From: Leifsonia sp. SCN 70-46
GTDB lineage: Bacteria; Actinomycetota; Actinomycetes; Actinomycetales; Microbacteriaceae
Length of the DNA stretch: 64,000 nt
Direction: 5' to 3'
NCBI GenBank assembly: GCA_001725325.1
Contig: MEFY01000002.1
Coordinates: 1,119,559 to 1,183,558 of the forward strand
The notes under the pieces are model-generated. The model made no database searches. It was given only the letters and a program-made list of their open reading frames with translations, and was not told the DNA's origin. Position numbers and translations under genes: made by a program. Of this stretch, positions 42,839-51,191 are shown in pieces (the first letter of the stretch is position 1; the number at the start of each line of letters is the position of its first letter).

Positions 42839-44355
42839 GCGGCACTTCCTTCCATGACGAGGTCGAGCACTCCGTGCTCGTCGATATCTGTTGCGTTGAC
42901 GGTGGTGAGGACCCGTCCCTCAGCGACCACGAGCACGCGGTCGGCAAGGCCGAGCACCTCCTCGATCTCGCTCGAGACGATCACGATCGCGGTGCCCGCG
43001 GCCGACAGCTGCCGGATGAGGGCGTAGATCTCCGCGCGGGCGCCGACGTCGACGCCGCGGGTGGGCTCGTCGAGCAGGAGCACCTTCGTGCCGTGCACGA
43101 GCCAGCGCGCGAGCAGGATCTTCTGCTGGTTGCCGCCGGAGAGCGCGCCGGCGGCGCGGTCGGGGTCGGCGGGCCGCAGCTCGAGCGACGTCATCTGATC
43201 CCGCGAGACCGCGCGCTCGGCGCGCTCGTCGAGGAAGCCGAGGCGCGCGAAGCGTGCGAACGACGAGAGGGTGATGTTCCTGAAGATCGGCTCGTCGAGG
43301 AGCAGCCCCTGGCTCTTGCGCTCCTCGGGCGAGAGGCCCATGCCGTGCTTGACGGCGTCGCGCACCGAACCGGGCCGGAGGGCGGCGCCCTCGACGGCCA
43401 CCGAGCCGCTCGTCGGCTTGAGCGCGCCGTAGATCGTCTCGAGGATCTCCGAACGGCCCGACCCCACGAGGCCGGCGAGACCGACGACCTCGCCCGCCCG
43501 CACCGTGAGGTCCACACCCTCGAAGACGCCCTTCACCCCGAGGTCCGTGACCGTGAGGACCTCGCGGGCGTCGGGGGCCACGGGCGTGGCCGGGGGGAAC
43601 ACGTTCTCGACGTCGCGGCCGGTCATGAGCCGGATGAGCTCGCTCGTGGGGGTCTCGGCGACGGGCAGCCCGTTCGCCGTGCTGCGCCCGTCCTTGATGA
43701 CCGAGATGCGGTCGCCGATCTGACGGATCTCCTCGAGGCGGTGCGAGATGTACACGACGCTGATCCCCGCCGAGGTGAGCTCGTGCACCACGCGGAAGAG
43801 GTTCTTGACCTCCTCGGAGTCGAGCACGGCCGACGGCTCGTCCATGATGATCAGGCGCGTGTCGCGCGACAGGGCGCGCGCCATGCTCACGATCTGCTTG
43901 TTGGCGGGAGACAGGGTGCCCACCTCGCGGCTCGGCGAGAGGTCCCCGTGCCCGAGGCGCGTGAGGAGCTCGCGGGCGAGGCGGTTGATCTGACGGAAGT
44001 TGACGACGCCGGCCGTCGACCTCTCGTGGCCGAGGTAGATGTTCTCGGCGATCGACAGCCCGTCGACGACGTCGAGCTCCTGGTACATCGTCGCGATGCC
44101 GAGGTCGAGTGCCGCGACGGGGTCCGCGATCACGACGGGCTCTCCCCGCCAGAGGATCTCTCCGTCGTCCGGGGTGTGCACCCCGGCGAGGAGCTTGATC
44201 AGCGTCGACTTTCCCGCGCCGTTCTGGCCGAGGATCACGTGGACCTCTCCCGGTGCGATGGACAGGTCGACGCCCTTGAGGGCGCGCGCAGCGCCGAAGC
44301 TCTTCGTGGCTCCCCGCACCTCGAGAAGAGGCTGCTCATGGTCGACTTTGATCAT
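42835..44355 (-). CDS. RbsA-type sugar ABC transporter ATP-binding protein
   Basis: 506 residues, two ATPase domains. Domain 1 has Walker A GQNGAGKST and Walker B LIIMDEPSAVL; its signature is altered to LSPANKQIVSMA. Domain 2 has [18 protein letters not shown] and VLLLDEPTRGVD. It is the first gene of the operon leading into the RbsC-type permease, xylA and xylB. ATG at 44355 lies exactly six bases after TATGTT (44367-44362 on the minus strand), so its mRNA is probably leaderless. It is divergent from the cognate binding-protein gene. Confidence 0.92.
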   Translation of the reverse strand: MIKVDHEQPLLEVRGATKSFGAARALKGVDLSIAPGEVHVILGQNGAGKSTLIKLLAGVHTPDDGEILWRGEPVVIADPVAALDLGIATMYQELDVVDGLSIAENIYLGHERSTAGVVNFRQINRLARELLTRLGHGDLSPSREVGTLSPANKQIVSMARALSRDTRLIIMDEPSAVLDSEEVKNLFRVVHELTSAGISVVYISHRLEEIRQIGDRISVIKDGRSTANGLPVAETPTSELIRLMTGRDVENVFPPATPVAPDAREVLTVTDLGVKGVFEGVDLTVRAGEVVGLAGLVGSGRSEILETIYGALKPTSGSVAVEGAALRPGSVRDAVKHGMGLSPEERKSQGLLLDEPIFRNITLSSFARFARLGFLDERAERAVSRDQMTSLELRPADPDRAAGALSGGNQQKILLARWLVHGTKVLLLDEPTRGVDVGARAEIYALIRQLSAAGTAIVIVSSEIEEVLGLADRVLVVAEGRVLTTVNATDIDEHGVLDLVMEGSAA

Positions 44356-44448
44356 TCACGCAACATATCAGATTGGCGAGATGTGTGCACCTGAACTTCG
44401 GTCGAGGCGGCAGGAAGTGATCGACAAATGCCGCGTTATTGGGAGGGC

Positions 44449-44473
44449 AAGTAGGCGTAAATACCGCCTACTT
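44449..44473. promoter_or_regulatory. 25-bp dyad in the divergent RbsA-like / binding-protein region
   Basis: AAGTAGGCG (44449-44457) and CGCCTACTT (44465-44473) are perfect complements around a 7-base centre, in a 283-base divergent region. It is the clearest palindrome there and is the best operator candidate for the ROK regulator encoded at 47987 or the one at 34357. A short repeat CTTCGGTCGA occurs next to it and again about 75 bases away (about 44396-44405 and 44471-44480). Confidence 0.5.
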
Positions 44474-44638
44474 CGGTCGAACTTGGAAATTAGTTCTGTT
44501 CATGAGGCGGAGTCGTCTGTTATGTTGCATCAAACGTCAATGTGGACAGAGTGGATGGGACGCCCCAAAGGAGGGGCGATCGCCGGACGGACCTCCTCAT
44601 CGGCGACTACCAGAACCCCACCACCAAGGAGGAACTAC

Positions 44639-45682
44639 ATGCTGGCAACCCGTGTGAGTAGGAAGCTGCTCATCACCGCAGGTGCATCGCTGGCCGTGGC
44701 AGGCCTGCTCGCAGGCTGCACCGCAGGCACGCCCGAGAACACGTCCGGACCCGACGAGAGCACCGTCGAGGGCAACGAGGCGACGGGCGACACCATCACC
44801 ATCGGCTTCTCGGGCCCCGCCGCCGACCACGGCTGGCTCGGCGCGATCAACTCGGCGGCGATCGCCGAGGCGGGCAAGTACCCCGACATCAACCTCGTCG
44901 TCGCCGAGGGCACGAACGACGCCAACCTGCAGATCAGCCAGGTCGAGACCTTCATCAACGACAAGGTCGACGCCATCGTGCTGCTCCCCACGGACGGCGC
45001 CGCGCTCACCGAGGTCGCGATCAAGGCGATGAACGCCGGGATCCCCGTCATCAACGTCGACCGCGAGTTCTCGAGCACGTTCGCCGCGCGCGTCACCATC
45101 CTCGGTGACAACTACGGCATGGGCGTGAGCGCGGGCACCTACATCTGCGAGCAGCTGGGCGACAAGCCCGACGCCATCGTCGCGGAGATCGCCGGAATCG
45201 ACTCGCTGCCCCTCACCCAGGCGCGCAGCGAGGGCTTCGCGAAGGCGCTGAGCGACTGCGGCCTCAAGGTGTCGAACCGCGTCGCCGCCGACTTCACCGT
45301 CGCCGGCGGCGAGGCCGTGACCTCGCAGCTGCTTTCGGCGGCGCCGAAGATCGACGCCATCTGGAACCACGATGACGACCAGGGCGTCGGCGTCCTCGCC
45401 GCGATCGCCGCATCGGGCCGCAACGAGTTCTTCCTCGTCGGCGGCGCGGGCTCGGCCAACGCGATGCGCGAGATCCAGTCGGGCTCGAGCGTGCTCAAGG
45501 CGACGGTCATCTACCCGTCGACGCAGGCCGCGGACGGCATCCGCCTCGCGCGCCTCGTCGTGCAGGGCAAGGCGCTGAGCGACCTCGTCGAGATCGAGGT
45601 CCCGACGCGTATCGTTCTCAACGCGCCCGTCGTCACCAAGGACAACGTCGAGCAGTACATCGGCTCCGCGTTCGAGTCCTAG
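44639..45682 (+). CDS. RbsB-type sugar ABC transporter substrate-binding lipoprotein
   Basis: 347 residues. The lipoprotein signal runs SRKLLITAGASLAVAGLLAGC, then comes an acidic Ser/Thr linker and a periplasmic-binding-protein type 1 domain. Segments such as ITIGFSGPAADHGWLGAI, NVDREFSSTFAARVTILGDN and WNHDDDQGVGVLAAI fit RbsB-like proteins. ATG 44639 has AAGGAGGA as ribosome-binding site. It is divergent from its likely ATPase and permease partners. A 13-bp hairpin follows, then a dehydrogenase and an isomerase-like gene on the same strand. Confidence 0.9.
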   Translation: MLATRVSRKLLITAGASLAVAGLLAGCTAGTPENTSGPDESTVEGNEATGDTITIGFSGPAADHGWLGAINSAAIAEAGKYPDINLVVAEGTNDANLQISQVETFINDKVDAIVLLPTDGAALTEVAIKAMNAGIPVINVDREFSSTFAARVTILGDNYGMGVSAGTYICEQLGDKPDAIVAEIAGIDSLPLTQARSEGFAKALSDCGLKVSNRVAADFTVAGGEAVTSQLLSAAPKIDAIWNHDDDQGVGVLAAIAASGRNEFFLVGGAGSANAMREIQSGSSVLKATVIYPSTQAADGIRLARLVVQGKALSDLVEIEVPTRIVLNAPVVTKDNVEQYIGSAFES

Positions 45683-45692
45683 GCAGTTCCCG

Positions 45693-45722
45693 GGGGTGCC
45701 CGCACGCACGTGCGGGCACCCC
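45693..45722 (+). terminator. Hairpin after the RbsB-type gene
   Basis: A perfect 13-bp stem (45693-45705 with 45710-45722) with a GCAC loop, followed by TCCCACCT rather than a T-run. It probably causes partial termination so that the binding protein exceeds the enzymes downstream. Confidence 0.65.
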
Positions 45723-45755
45723 TCCCACCTCCGCAGCACAAGGATGAAAGTAGAG

Positions 45756-46919
45756 ATGCCAGACAAGAACCGCCTCAGCGTCGCGATGATCGGCCACGGC
45801 TTCATGGGCGCAGCCCACTCGCAGGGGTGGCGGGTCGCCCCGCGGTTCTTCGACCTCGACGCGCTGCCCGTCATGCAGGTCGTCGTCGGCCGCACGGGCG
45901 CGGAGGCCTCGGCCGAGAAGTGGGGCTGGCAGGAGTCCGCCTCCGACTGGCGCGAGGTCATCGCGCGCGACGACATCGACATCGTCGACATCGTGACACC
46001 GGGCGACTCCCACGCGGAGATCGCCATCGCCGCCCTCGAGGCGGGCAAGCACGTCCTGTGCGAGAAGCCCCTCGCCAACACCGTCGCCGAGGCTGAGGCG
46101 ATGACCGCCGCGGCGGAGCGCGCCGCCGAGAAGGGCGTCGTCTCGATGCTCGGCCACACCTACCGCAGGCTGCCGGCCACCACCTTCGCGCGCGACCTCG
46201 TCGCCGCCGGCCGGCTCGGCGACATCCACCAGGTGCGCGCGAGCTACCTGCAGGACTGGCTCACCGATCCGGAGACCCCCCTCGTGTGGCGGCTGCAGAA
46301 GGAGCTCGCCGGGTCCGGAGCCCTGGGCGACATCGGCGCCCACATCATCGACCTCAGCCAGTTCATCACCGGCATGCGGCTCACGAGCGTCGCGGGCACC
46401 GTCGAGACGATCATCCGCGAGCGGCCCCTGCTCGAGAGCACCTCGGGTCTCGGGGGCACAGGCGGCACGGAGAAGGGCGCGGTGACCGTCGACGATGTCG
46501 CCCTGTTCACCGGGCGCTACGACTCCGGCGTCCTCGGGATCTTCGAGGCCACGCGCTTCGCGACGGGACGCAAGAACGCCCTGCGCGTCGAGGTCTCCGG
46601 ATCCAAGGGCGCGCTCGCGTTCGACCTCGAAGACCTCAACTCCCTCGAGTTCTACGACGCCACGGCCGACCCCGAGATGCAGGGCTTCACGAAGATCCTC
46701 GTCACCGAGCCGCAGCATCCCTACATCGCCAACTGGTGGCCCGCGGGCCACATGCTCGGCTACGAGCACGCGTTCTCGCACCAGGCGAAGGACTTCATCG
46801 ACGCCGTCACCGGCGGCACCCCCGCGGCGCCCTCGTTCGCCGACGGCCTGCAGGTGCAGCGCGTGCTCGCTGCCGTGGAGGCCAGTTCGGCGAACGCGAG
46901 CGCCTGGACCACGATCTAA
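45756..46919 (+). CDS. Gfo/Idh/MocA-family NAD(P)-dependent sugar dehydrogenase
   Basis: 387 residues. The N-terminal Rossmann fold has [18 protein letters not shown]. The conserved catalytic Lys is in [17 protein letters not shown], and the C-terminal alpha/beta domain carries [13 protein letters not shown] with the family's active-site His/Asp. Members oxidise sugars or inositols. It follows the RbsB-type binding protein and precedes a sugar-isomerase-like protein, so it acts on the sugar imported by this system (inference). The start is ATG 45756; ATG 45744, four codons upstream, is also possible. Confidence 0.9.
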   Translation: MPDKNRLSVAMIGHGFMGAAHSQGWRVAPRFFDLDALPVMQVVVGRTGAEASAEKWGWQESASDWREVIARDDIDIVDIVTPGDSHAEIAIAALEAGKHVLCEKPLANTVAEAEAMTAAAERAAEKGVVSMLGHTYRRLPATTFARDLVAAGRLGDIHQVRASYLQDWLTDPETPLVWRLQKELAGSGALGDIGAHIIDLSQFITGMRLTSVAGTVETIIRERPLLESTSGLGGTGGTEKGAVTVDDVALFTGRYDSGVLGIFEATRFATGRKNALRVEVSGSKGALAFDLEDLNSLEFYDATADPEMQGFTKILVTEPQHPYIANWWPAGHMLGYEHAFSHQAKDFIDAVTGGTPAAPSFADGLQVQRVLAAVEASSANASAWTTI

Positions 46920-46930
46920 GGAGAACCAGC

Positions 46931-47932
46931 ATGTCCCGACCCGTCACCCTGTTCACCGGCCAGTGGGCCGACCTGCCGCTCGAGGAGGTCGCCAAGCTCG
47001 CCTCCGGGTGGGGCTACGACGGTCTCGAGCTCGCCTGCTGGGGCGATCACCTCGACCCCAGCCGCTGGGACGACGCCGACTACGTGCAGGGCAAGCTCGA
47101 CCTGCTCGACAAGTACGGCCTCAAGGTCTGGGCGATCTCCAACCACCTCAAGGGCCAGGCGGTGTGCGACGACCCGATCGACCAGCGCCACCGCGACATC
47201 CTGCCCGACGCGATCTGGGGCGACGGCGACCCCGAGGGCGTGCGGCAGCGTGCGGCCGAGGAGATGAAGAACACGGCGCGGCTCGCGGCGAAGCTCGGCG
47301 TGAAGACCGTCATCGGCTTCACCGGCTCGAGCATCTGGAAGTACATCGCCATGTTCCCGCCGGTCTCGCAGGACGCGATCGACGCCGGGTACCAGGACTT
47401 CGCCGACCGCTGGAACCCGATCCTCGACGTGTTCGACGAGGTGGGCGTGCGCTTCGCCCACGAGGTGCACCCGTCGGAGATCGCCTTCGACTACTGGTCG
47501 ACGGTGCGCGCCCTCGAGGCCATCGGGCACCGCGAGGCGTTCGGCCTCAACTGGGACCCGAGCCACTTCGTCTGGCAGGACCTCGACCCGGTGGGCTTCC
47601 TCTGGGACTTCAAGGACCGCATCTACCACGTCGACTGCAAGGACACGAAGAAGCGCATGAACGACGGCCGCAACGGCCGCCTCGGCTCGCTGCTGCCCTG
47701 GGCCGACGGCCGTCGCGGCTGGGACTTCATCTCCACCGGCCATGGCGACGTGCCGTGGGAGGACAGCTTCCGCATGCTCAACCAGATCGGCTACGACGGC
47801 CCGATCTCGGTGGAGTGGGAGGATGCAGGCATGGACCGCCTCATCGGCGCGCCCGAGGCGCTCGAGTTCGTGCGCAGGCTCGCCTTCGACCCGCCCGCTG
47901 CGGCATTCGACGCGGCGTTCAGCTCGAAGTAA
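46931..47932 (+). CDS. Xylose-isomerase-like TIM-barrel sugar isomerase/epimerase
   Basis: 333 residues of the AP-endonuclease-2 / xylose-isomerase-like barrel family. Metal-site and active-site segments include [13 protein letters not shown] at the start, [37 protein letters not shown] and the final VEWEDAGMD. Proteins like this often partner Gfo/Idh/MocA dehydrogenases in breakdown of inositols, alditols or unusual sugars. ATG 46931 follows AAGGAGAA, 11 bases after the dehydrogenase stop, so the two are one unit. The specific substrate is not known. It is distinct from true XylA at 40548. Confidence 0.88.
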   Translation: MSRPVTLFTGQWADLPLEEVAKLASGWGYDGLELACWGDHLDPSRWDDADYVQGKLDLLDKYGLKVWAISNHLKGQAVCDDPIDQRHRDILPDAIWGDGDPEGVRQRAAEEMKNTARLAAKLGVKTVIGFTGSSIWKYIAMFPPVSQDAIDAGYQDFADRWNPILDVFDEVGVRFAHEVHPSEIAFDYWSTVRALEAIGHREAFGLNWDPSHFVWQDLDPVGFLWDFKDRIYHVDCKDTKKRMNDGRNGRLGSLLPWADGRRGWDFISTGHGDVPWEDSFRMLNQIGYDGPISVEWEDAGMDRLIGAPEALEFVRRLAFDPPAAAFDAAFSSK

Positions 47933-47986
47933 CTACGCTGTCTCCGTCGAGTCGATGGATCACGCGTCAGGAGGGGGGTGTCACCG

Positions 47987-49213
47987 GTGGCTGAGCTGCG
48001 CGGCGAGATGCGGGGCAACAACCTCGACCACGTCCGTCGTCGCAACCTGTCGCTGCTCCTCGGCCGGGTCCACGCCCTCGGTGCGGTCTCCCGCGCGCAG
48101 CTGACGAAGGAGACCGGTCTCAACCGGTCGACCATCGCGGCGCTCTCCGCCGAGCTCGTGCAGCTGGGGCTCGTGGTCGAGACCGAGCCGGACCAGACCA
48201 ACCAGGTGGGCCGGCCCAGCCCCGTGATCGTGCCCAACGACACCAACGTCGCGATCACGGTCAACCCCGAGATCGACGCCGTGAGCATCGGGCTCGTCGG
48301 CCTGGGGGGCAGGGTCATCCGCCAGGTCCGCTACGACACGACGCGCGTGCCCTCCGCCCGCGAGGTCGTCAACATCACGGCGGCGGTCATCGACGGGATG
48401 CGCGGCGAGCTCGAGTCGCAGTACCGCACGGTGGGCATCGGCCTCGCCATACCCGGCCTGGTGCGGGCCGACGACGGCATGGTGACCCTCGCACCGCACC
48501 TCGACTGGCACGACGAGCCGATCGGGGAGATGCTGCGCGAGGCGACGGGGTACCCGGTCGTGGCCGGCAACGACGCGAGCCTCGGCGCGATCGCCGAGCG
48601 CGTGCGGGGCGTCGGCGCGGGCGTCGGAGACCTCGTCTACCTCAACGGCGGGGCCAGCGGCATCGGTGGCGGCGTGGTCGCGGGCGGGGTGCTGCTCGGG
48701 GGTACCTCCGGCTACGCCGGCGAGATCGGGCACACGCTCGTCAACAGCGCCGGGGTGCTGTGCCACTGCGGGGCGGTCGGATGCCTCGAGACCGAGGTCT
48801 CGCGCGCACCGCTCCTCGCCGCGGTCGGCCTGGACAGCGCGGAGCCCGAGCGCCTCGAGCCGCTCCTGCTCGAGCGGTACGCCGCGCGCGACACGGCCGT
48901 GGTCGACCTCGTCGACACCCAGGTCGGGTTCCTCGGCCGGGCCCTCGCCAACACCGTCAACGCCTTCAACCCGCAGCTCATCATCCTCGGCGGCTTCCTC
49001 GGCACGCTGTTCGCGGCAGACCCGTCACGCCTCACGACCGCGGTGCACGACCTCGCCCTCGTGGGGCCGAGGGACGACGTGCAGATCGTCCGGGCGTCGC
49101 TCGGCAGCGCGATCCTGACCGTCGGCGCCGCCGAGCTCGCGTTCGCACCGCTCATCGCCGACCCGGCGGGCTCGGGCGGCCAGGAAGCGGCGCCGCTCTC
49201 CGCTAGCCTTTAG
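47987..49213 (+). CDS. ROK-family transcriptional regulator
   Basis: 408 residues. The N-terminal winged helix (SRAQLTKETGLNRSTIAALS) is followed by a ROK domain with the zinc motif GHTLVNSAGVLCHCGAVGCLE. It is downstream of the binding-protein, dehydrogenase and isomerase genes and probably controls the divergent RbsA-like/RbsB-like region. GTG 47987 is preferred because the AGGAGGGG ribosome-binding site is too close to GTG 47978, which is in the same frame. A TACGCT box at 47934-47939 may be its own -10. Confidence 0.87.
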   Translation: MAELRGEMRGNNLDHVRRRNLSLLLGRVHALGAVSRAQLTKETGLNRSTIAALSAELVQLGLVVETEPDQTNQVGRPSPVIVPNDTNVAITVNPEIDAVSIGLVGLGGRVIRQVRYDTTRVPSAREVVNITAAVIDGMRGELESQYRTVGIGLAIPGLVRADDGMVTLAPHLDWHDEPIGEMLREATGYPVVAGNDASLGAIAERVRGVGAGVGDLVYLNGGASGIGGGVVAGGVLLGGTSGYAGEIGHTLVNSAGVLCHCGAVGCLETEVSRAPLLAAVGLDSAEPERLEPLLLERYAARDTAVVDLVDTQVGFLGRALANTVNAFNPQLIILGGFLGTLFAADPSRLTTAVHDLALVGPRDDVQIVRASLGSAILTVGAAELAFAPLIADPAGSGGQEAAPLSASL

Positions 49214-49218
49214 GGGCC

Positions 49219-50448
49219 TTGACTACCGTCGTTCACCCCGGTGACTCCCTCCTGCCCCGCCAGCGCCTCGTCTACGTGCTCGTGCTCGGGGCGCTGACCG
49301 CACTCGGATCGTTCACGATCGACCTCTACCTGCCGGCCTTCCCGGTCATCGAGGGCGACCTCGACGTGCCGACCGCCGTCATCCAGCTCACGCTCACGGC
49401 GACCACGGTCGGCTTCGCCGTCGGCCAGCTGCTCGTGGGCCCGTGGAGCGACCGCGTCGGACGGCGGCTGCCGCTCATCGCGGCCACGAGCATCCACGTC
49501 GTCGCGAGCCTCGGCGTCGCGCTCGCGCCCGCCATCGAGTGGCTCTTCGTGTTCCGCGTGCTGCAGGGCGTGGGCGCCGCGGCCGGCGGCGTCGTCGCGA
49601 TGGCCATCGTGCGCGACCTGTTCGGCGGGCTCCCGCTCGTGCGGATGCTCTCGCGCCTGTCGCTTGTGAACGGCCTCGCCCCCATCCTCGCGCCCGTCAT
49701 CGGCTCGCAGCTGCTGCTCGTGATGCCCTGGCGGGGCATGTTCGTCTTCCTCGCGATCTACGGCGGCCTGGGACTGCTCGCCTCCGTGCTGTTCCTCGTC
49801 GAGACGCTGCCGCCCGCGCGCCGCGTCGACCTCGGGCACAGCACGGCGCGGGAGCGCTACCGGGCGCTCTTCTCCGACCGCGTCTTCGTGGGCGTCGCGA
49901 TCATCGCGGGCATGACCTTCTCCGGGCTCTTCGCCTACCTGTCGTCGTCGTCGTTCCTGTTCCAGCAGGTCTACGGGCTCGACGCGCAGCAGTTCGGATT
50001 CCTGTTCGCGATCAACTCGCTCGGCGTCGTCGGCGGCGTGCAGGCGAGCTCGTTCCTCGCGCGGTTCGTGGGGCCGCAGTGGATCCTCGCCGTCGCCCTC
50101 ACGGTGCTGCTGCTCTCGGCCGGCACCATCGTCGTGCTCGACTCGCTCGGGTTCGGGCTCATGGGCATCCTCGTGCCGCTGTGGTTCTTCATCACGGCGT
50201 GCGGTTTCAGCTTCCCGTGCACGCAGGTGCTCGCGCTCGCCCACCACGGCAGCGAGGCGGGAACCGCGGCGTCGCTCCTGGGCGCCCTCAACTTCGGGCT
50301 CGCGGGCGCGATCTCGCCCATCGTCGGGCTCTTCGGCATCGACACGGCGGTGCCGATGGGGTCGATCATGGCGTGCACGGCCTTCGTCTCGATCGTCGTG
50401 CTCTGGACCGTGGTGCGGCCGAGGTCGGTGCCGGCGCTCGCGCGCTAG
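49219..50448 (+). CDS. Bcr/CflA-type major facilitator drug exporter
   Basis: 409 residues with twelve membrane helices. The N-terminal half has the drug-proton antiporter motifs GSFTIDLYLPAFP (helix 1, DHA1 Bcr type) and VGQLLVGPWSDRVGRRLP (motif A). Helix 4 contains FRVLQGVGAAAGGVVAMAIVRD, as in Bcr/CflA. Likely substrates are small antibiotics or cysteine-like metabolites, from family knowledge. The start is TTG 49219, with AGGGG five bases ahead, six bases after the ROK stop. It is functionally unrelated to the sugar genes upstream. Confidence 0.9.
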   Translation: MTTVVHPGDSLLPRQRLVYVLVLGALTALGSFTIDLYLPAFPVIEGDLDVPTAVIQLTLTATTVGFAVGQLLVGPWSDRVGRRLPLIAATSIHVVASLGVALAPAIEWLFVFRVLQGVGAAAGGVVAMAIVRDLFGGLPLVRMLSRLSLVNGLAPILAPVIGSQLLLVMPWRGMFVFLAIYGGLGLLASVLFLVETLPPARRVDLGHSTARERYRALFSDRVFVGVAIIAGMTFSGLFAYLSSSSFLFQQVYGLDAQQFGFLFAINSLGVVGGVQASSFLARFVGPQWILAVALTVLLLSAGTIVVLDSLGFGLMGILVPLWFFITACGFSFPCTQVLALAHHGSEAGTAASLLGALNFGLAGAISPIVGLFGIDTAVPMGSIMACTAFVSIVVLWTVVRPRSVPALAR

Positions 50449-50475
50449 CCCGTGCGCACCGGTTAGCGTGGGGTG

Positions 50476-51126
50476 GTGCCCCAGCCCATCACCGCTCCCC
50501 GCGCCCGCCGGGTCTCGCACTTCTGGCCGCTCGTGAGCGGCGGCACGGCGGTGGCCGTCGCGCTCGCCCTCGGCGCGGTCGTGGCGCTGCGCGCGAACCC
50601 CTACGGCGTCGACGCGGAGTGGCTGGAGGAGCTCGTCGAGCACCGCAGCCCGCTGTGGGATGTGCCCGCCTACGTCATGAGCTTCCTCGGCGGCGGCTGG
50701 TTCGGCGTGCTGCTCGTGCCCGTCGGGGTCGGCGTCGCGCTGCTCATCGCCCGCAAGCCGTGGTCGGCGCTGTACTTCGTCGTCGCCTCGGCGCTGAGCG
50801 CCGGGATCGTGCAGCTGCTCAAGAGCCTGTTCGCCCGGGCGCGGCCGGAGCAGATCCTCGTCGCCGCCGACTTCGGCTCGTTCCCGTCCGGTCACGTCGC
50901 GAACGCCGCGACGATCTCGGTCGCCCTCGCCATCATCCTGCAGCGCCGCTGGGTGTGGTTCGCGGGGGCGGCGTGGACGGTGCTCATGATCCTCAGCCGC
51001 ACCTACCTGGGCGCGCACTGGCTGAGCGACACGATAGGCGGCCTGCTGCTCGGCGGCGCGGTCGCCGTGTTCGTGTGGGCACCGCTCGCAGCTCGCCTGC
51101 AGCGCGAGTGGGAGCACCCGTCATAG
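50476..51126 (+). CDS. PAP2-family membrane phosphatase
   Basis: 216 residues with about five or six membrane helices. The three phosphatase motifs are complete: KSLFARARP (KX6RP), FPSGH (PSGH) and SRTYLGAHWLSD (SRX5HX3D). Enzymes of this type dephosphorylate undecaprenyl pyrophosphate or phosphatidic acid at the outer face of the membrane. GTG 50476 is chosen because TAGCGT (50464-50469) ends six bases before it, the leaderless pattern; GTG 50473 is one codon earlier. Confidence 0.9.
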   Translation: MPQPITAPRARRVSHFWPLVSGGTAVAVALALGAVVALRANPYGVDAEWLEELVEHRSPLWDVPAYVMSFLGGGWFGVLLVPVGVGVALLIARKPWSALYFVVASALSAGIVQLLKSLFARARPEQILVAADFGSFPSGHVANAATISVALAIILQRRWVWFAGAAWTVLMILSRTYLGAHWLSDTIGGLLLGGAVAVFVWAPLAARLQREWEHPS

Positions 51127-51191
51127 CTTCGGAATCGTGCGTCTTCGCCGGAACCCGTGACGGATTCCGCCGTAGCCGATAGCTTGGACCC

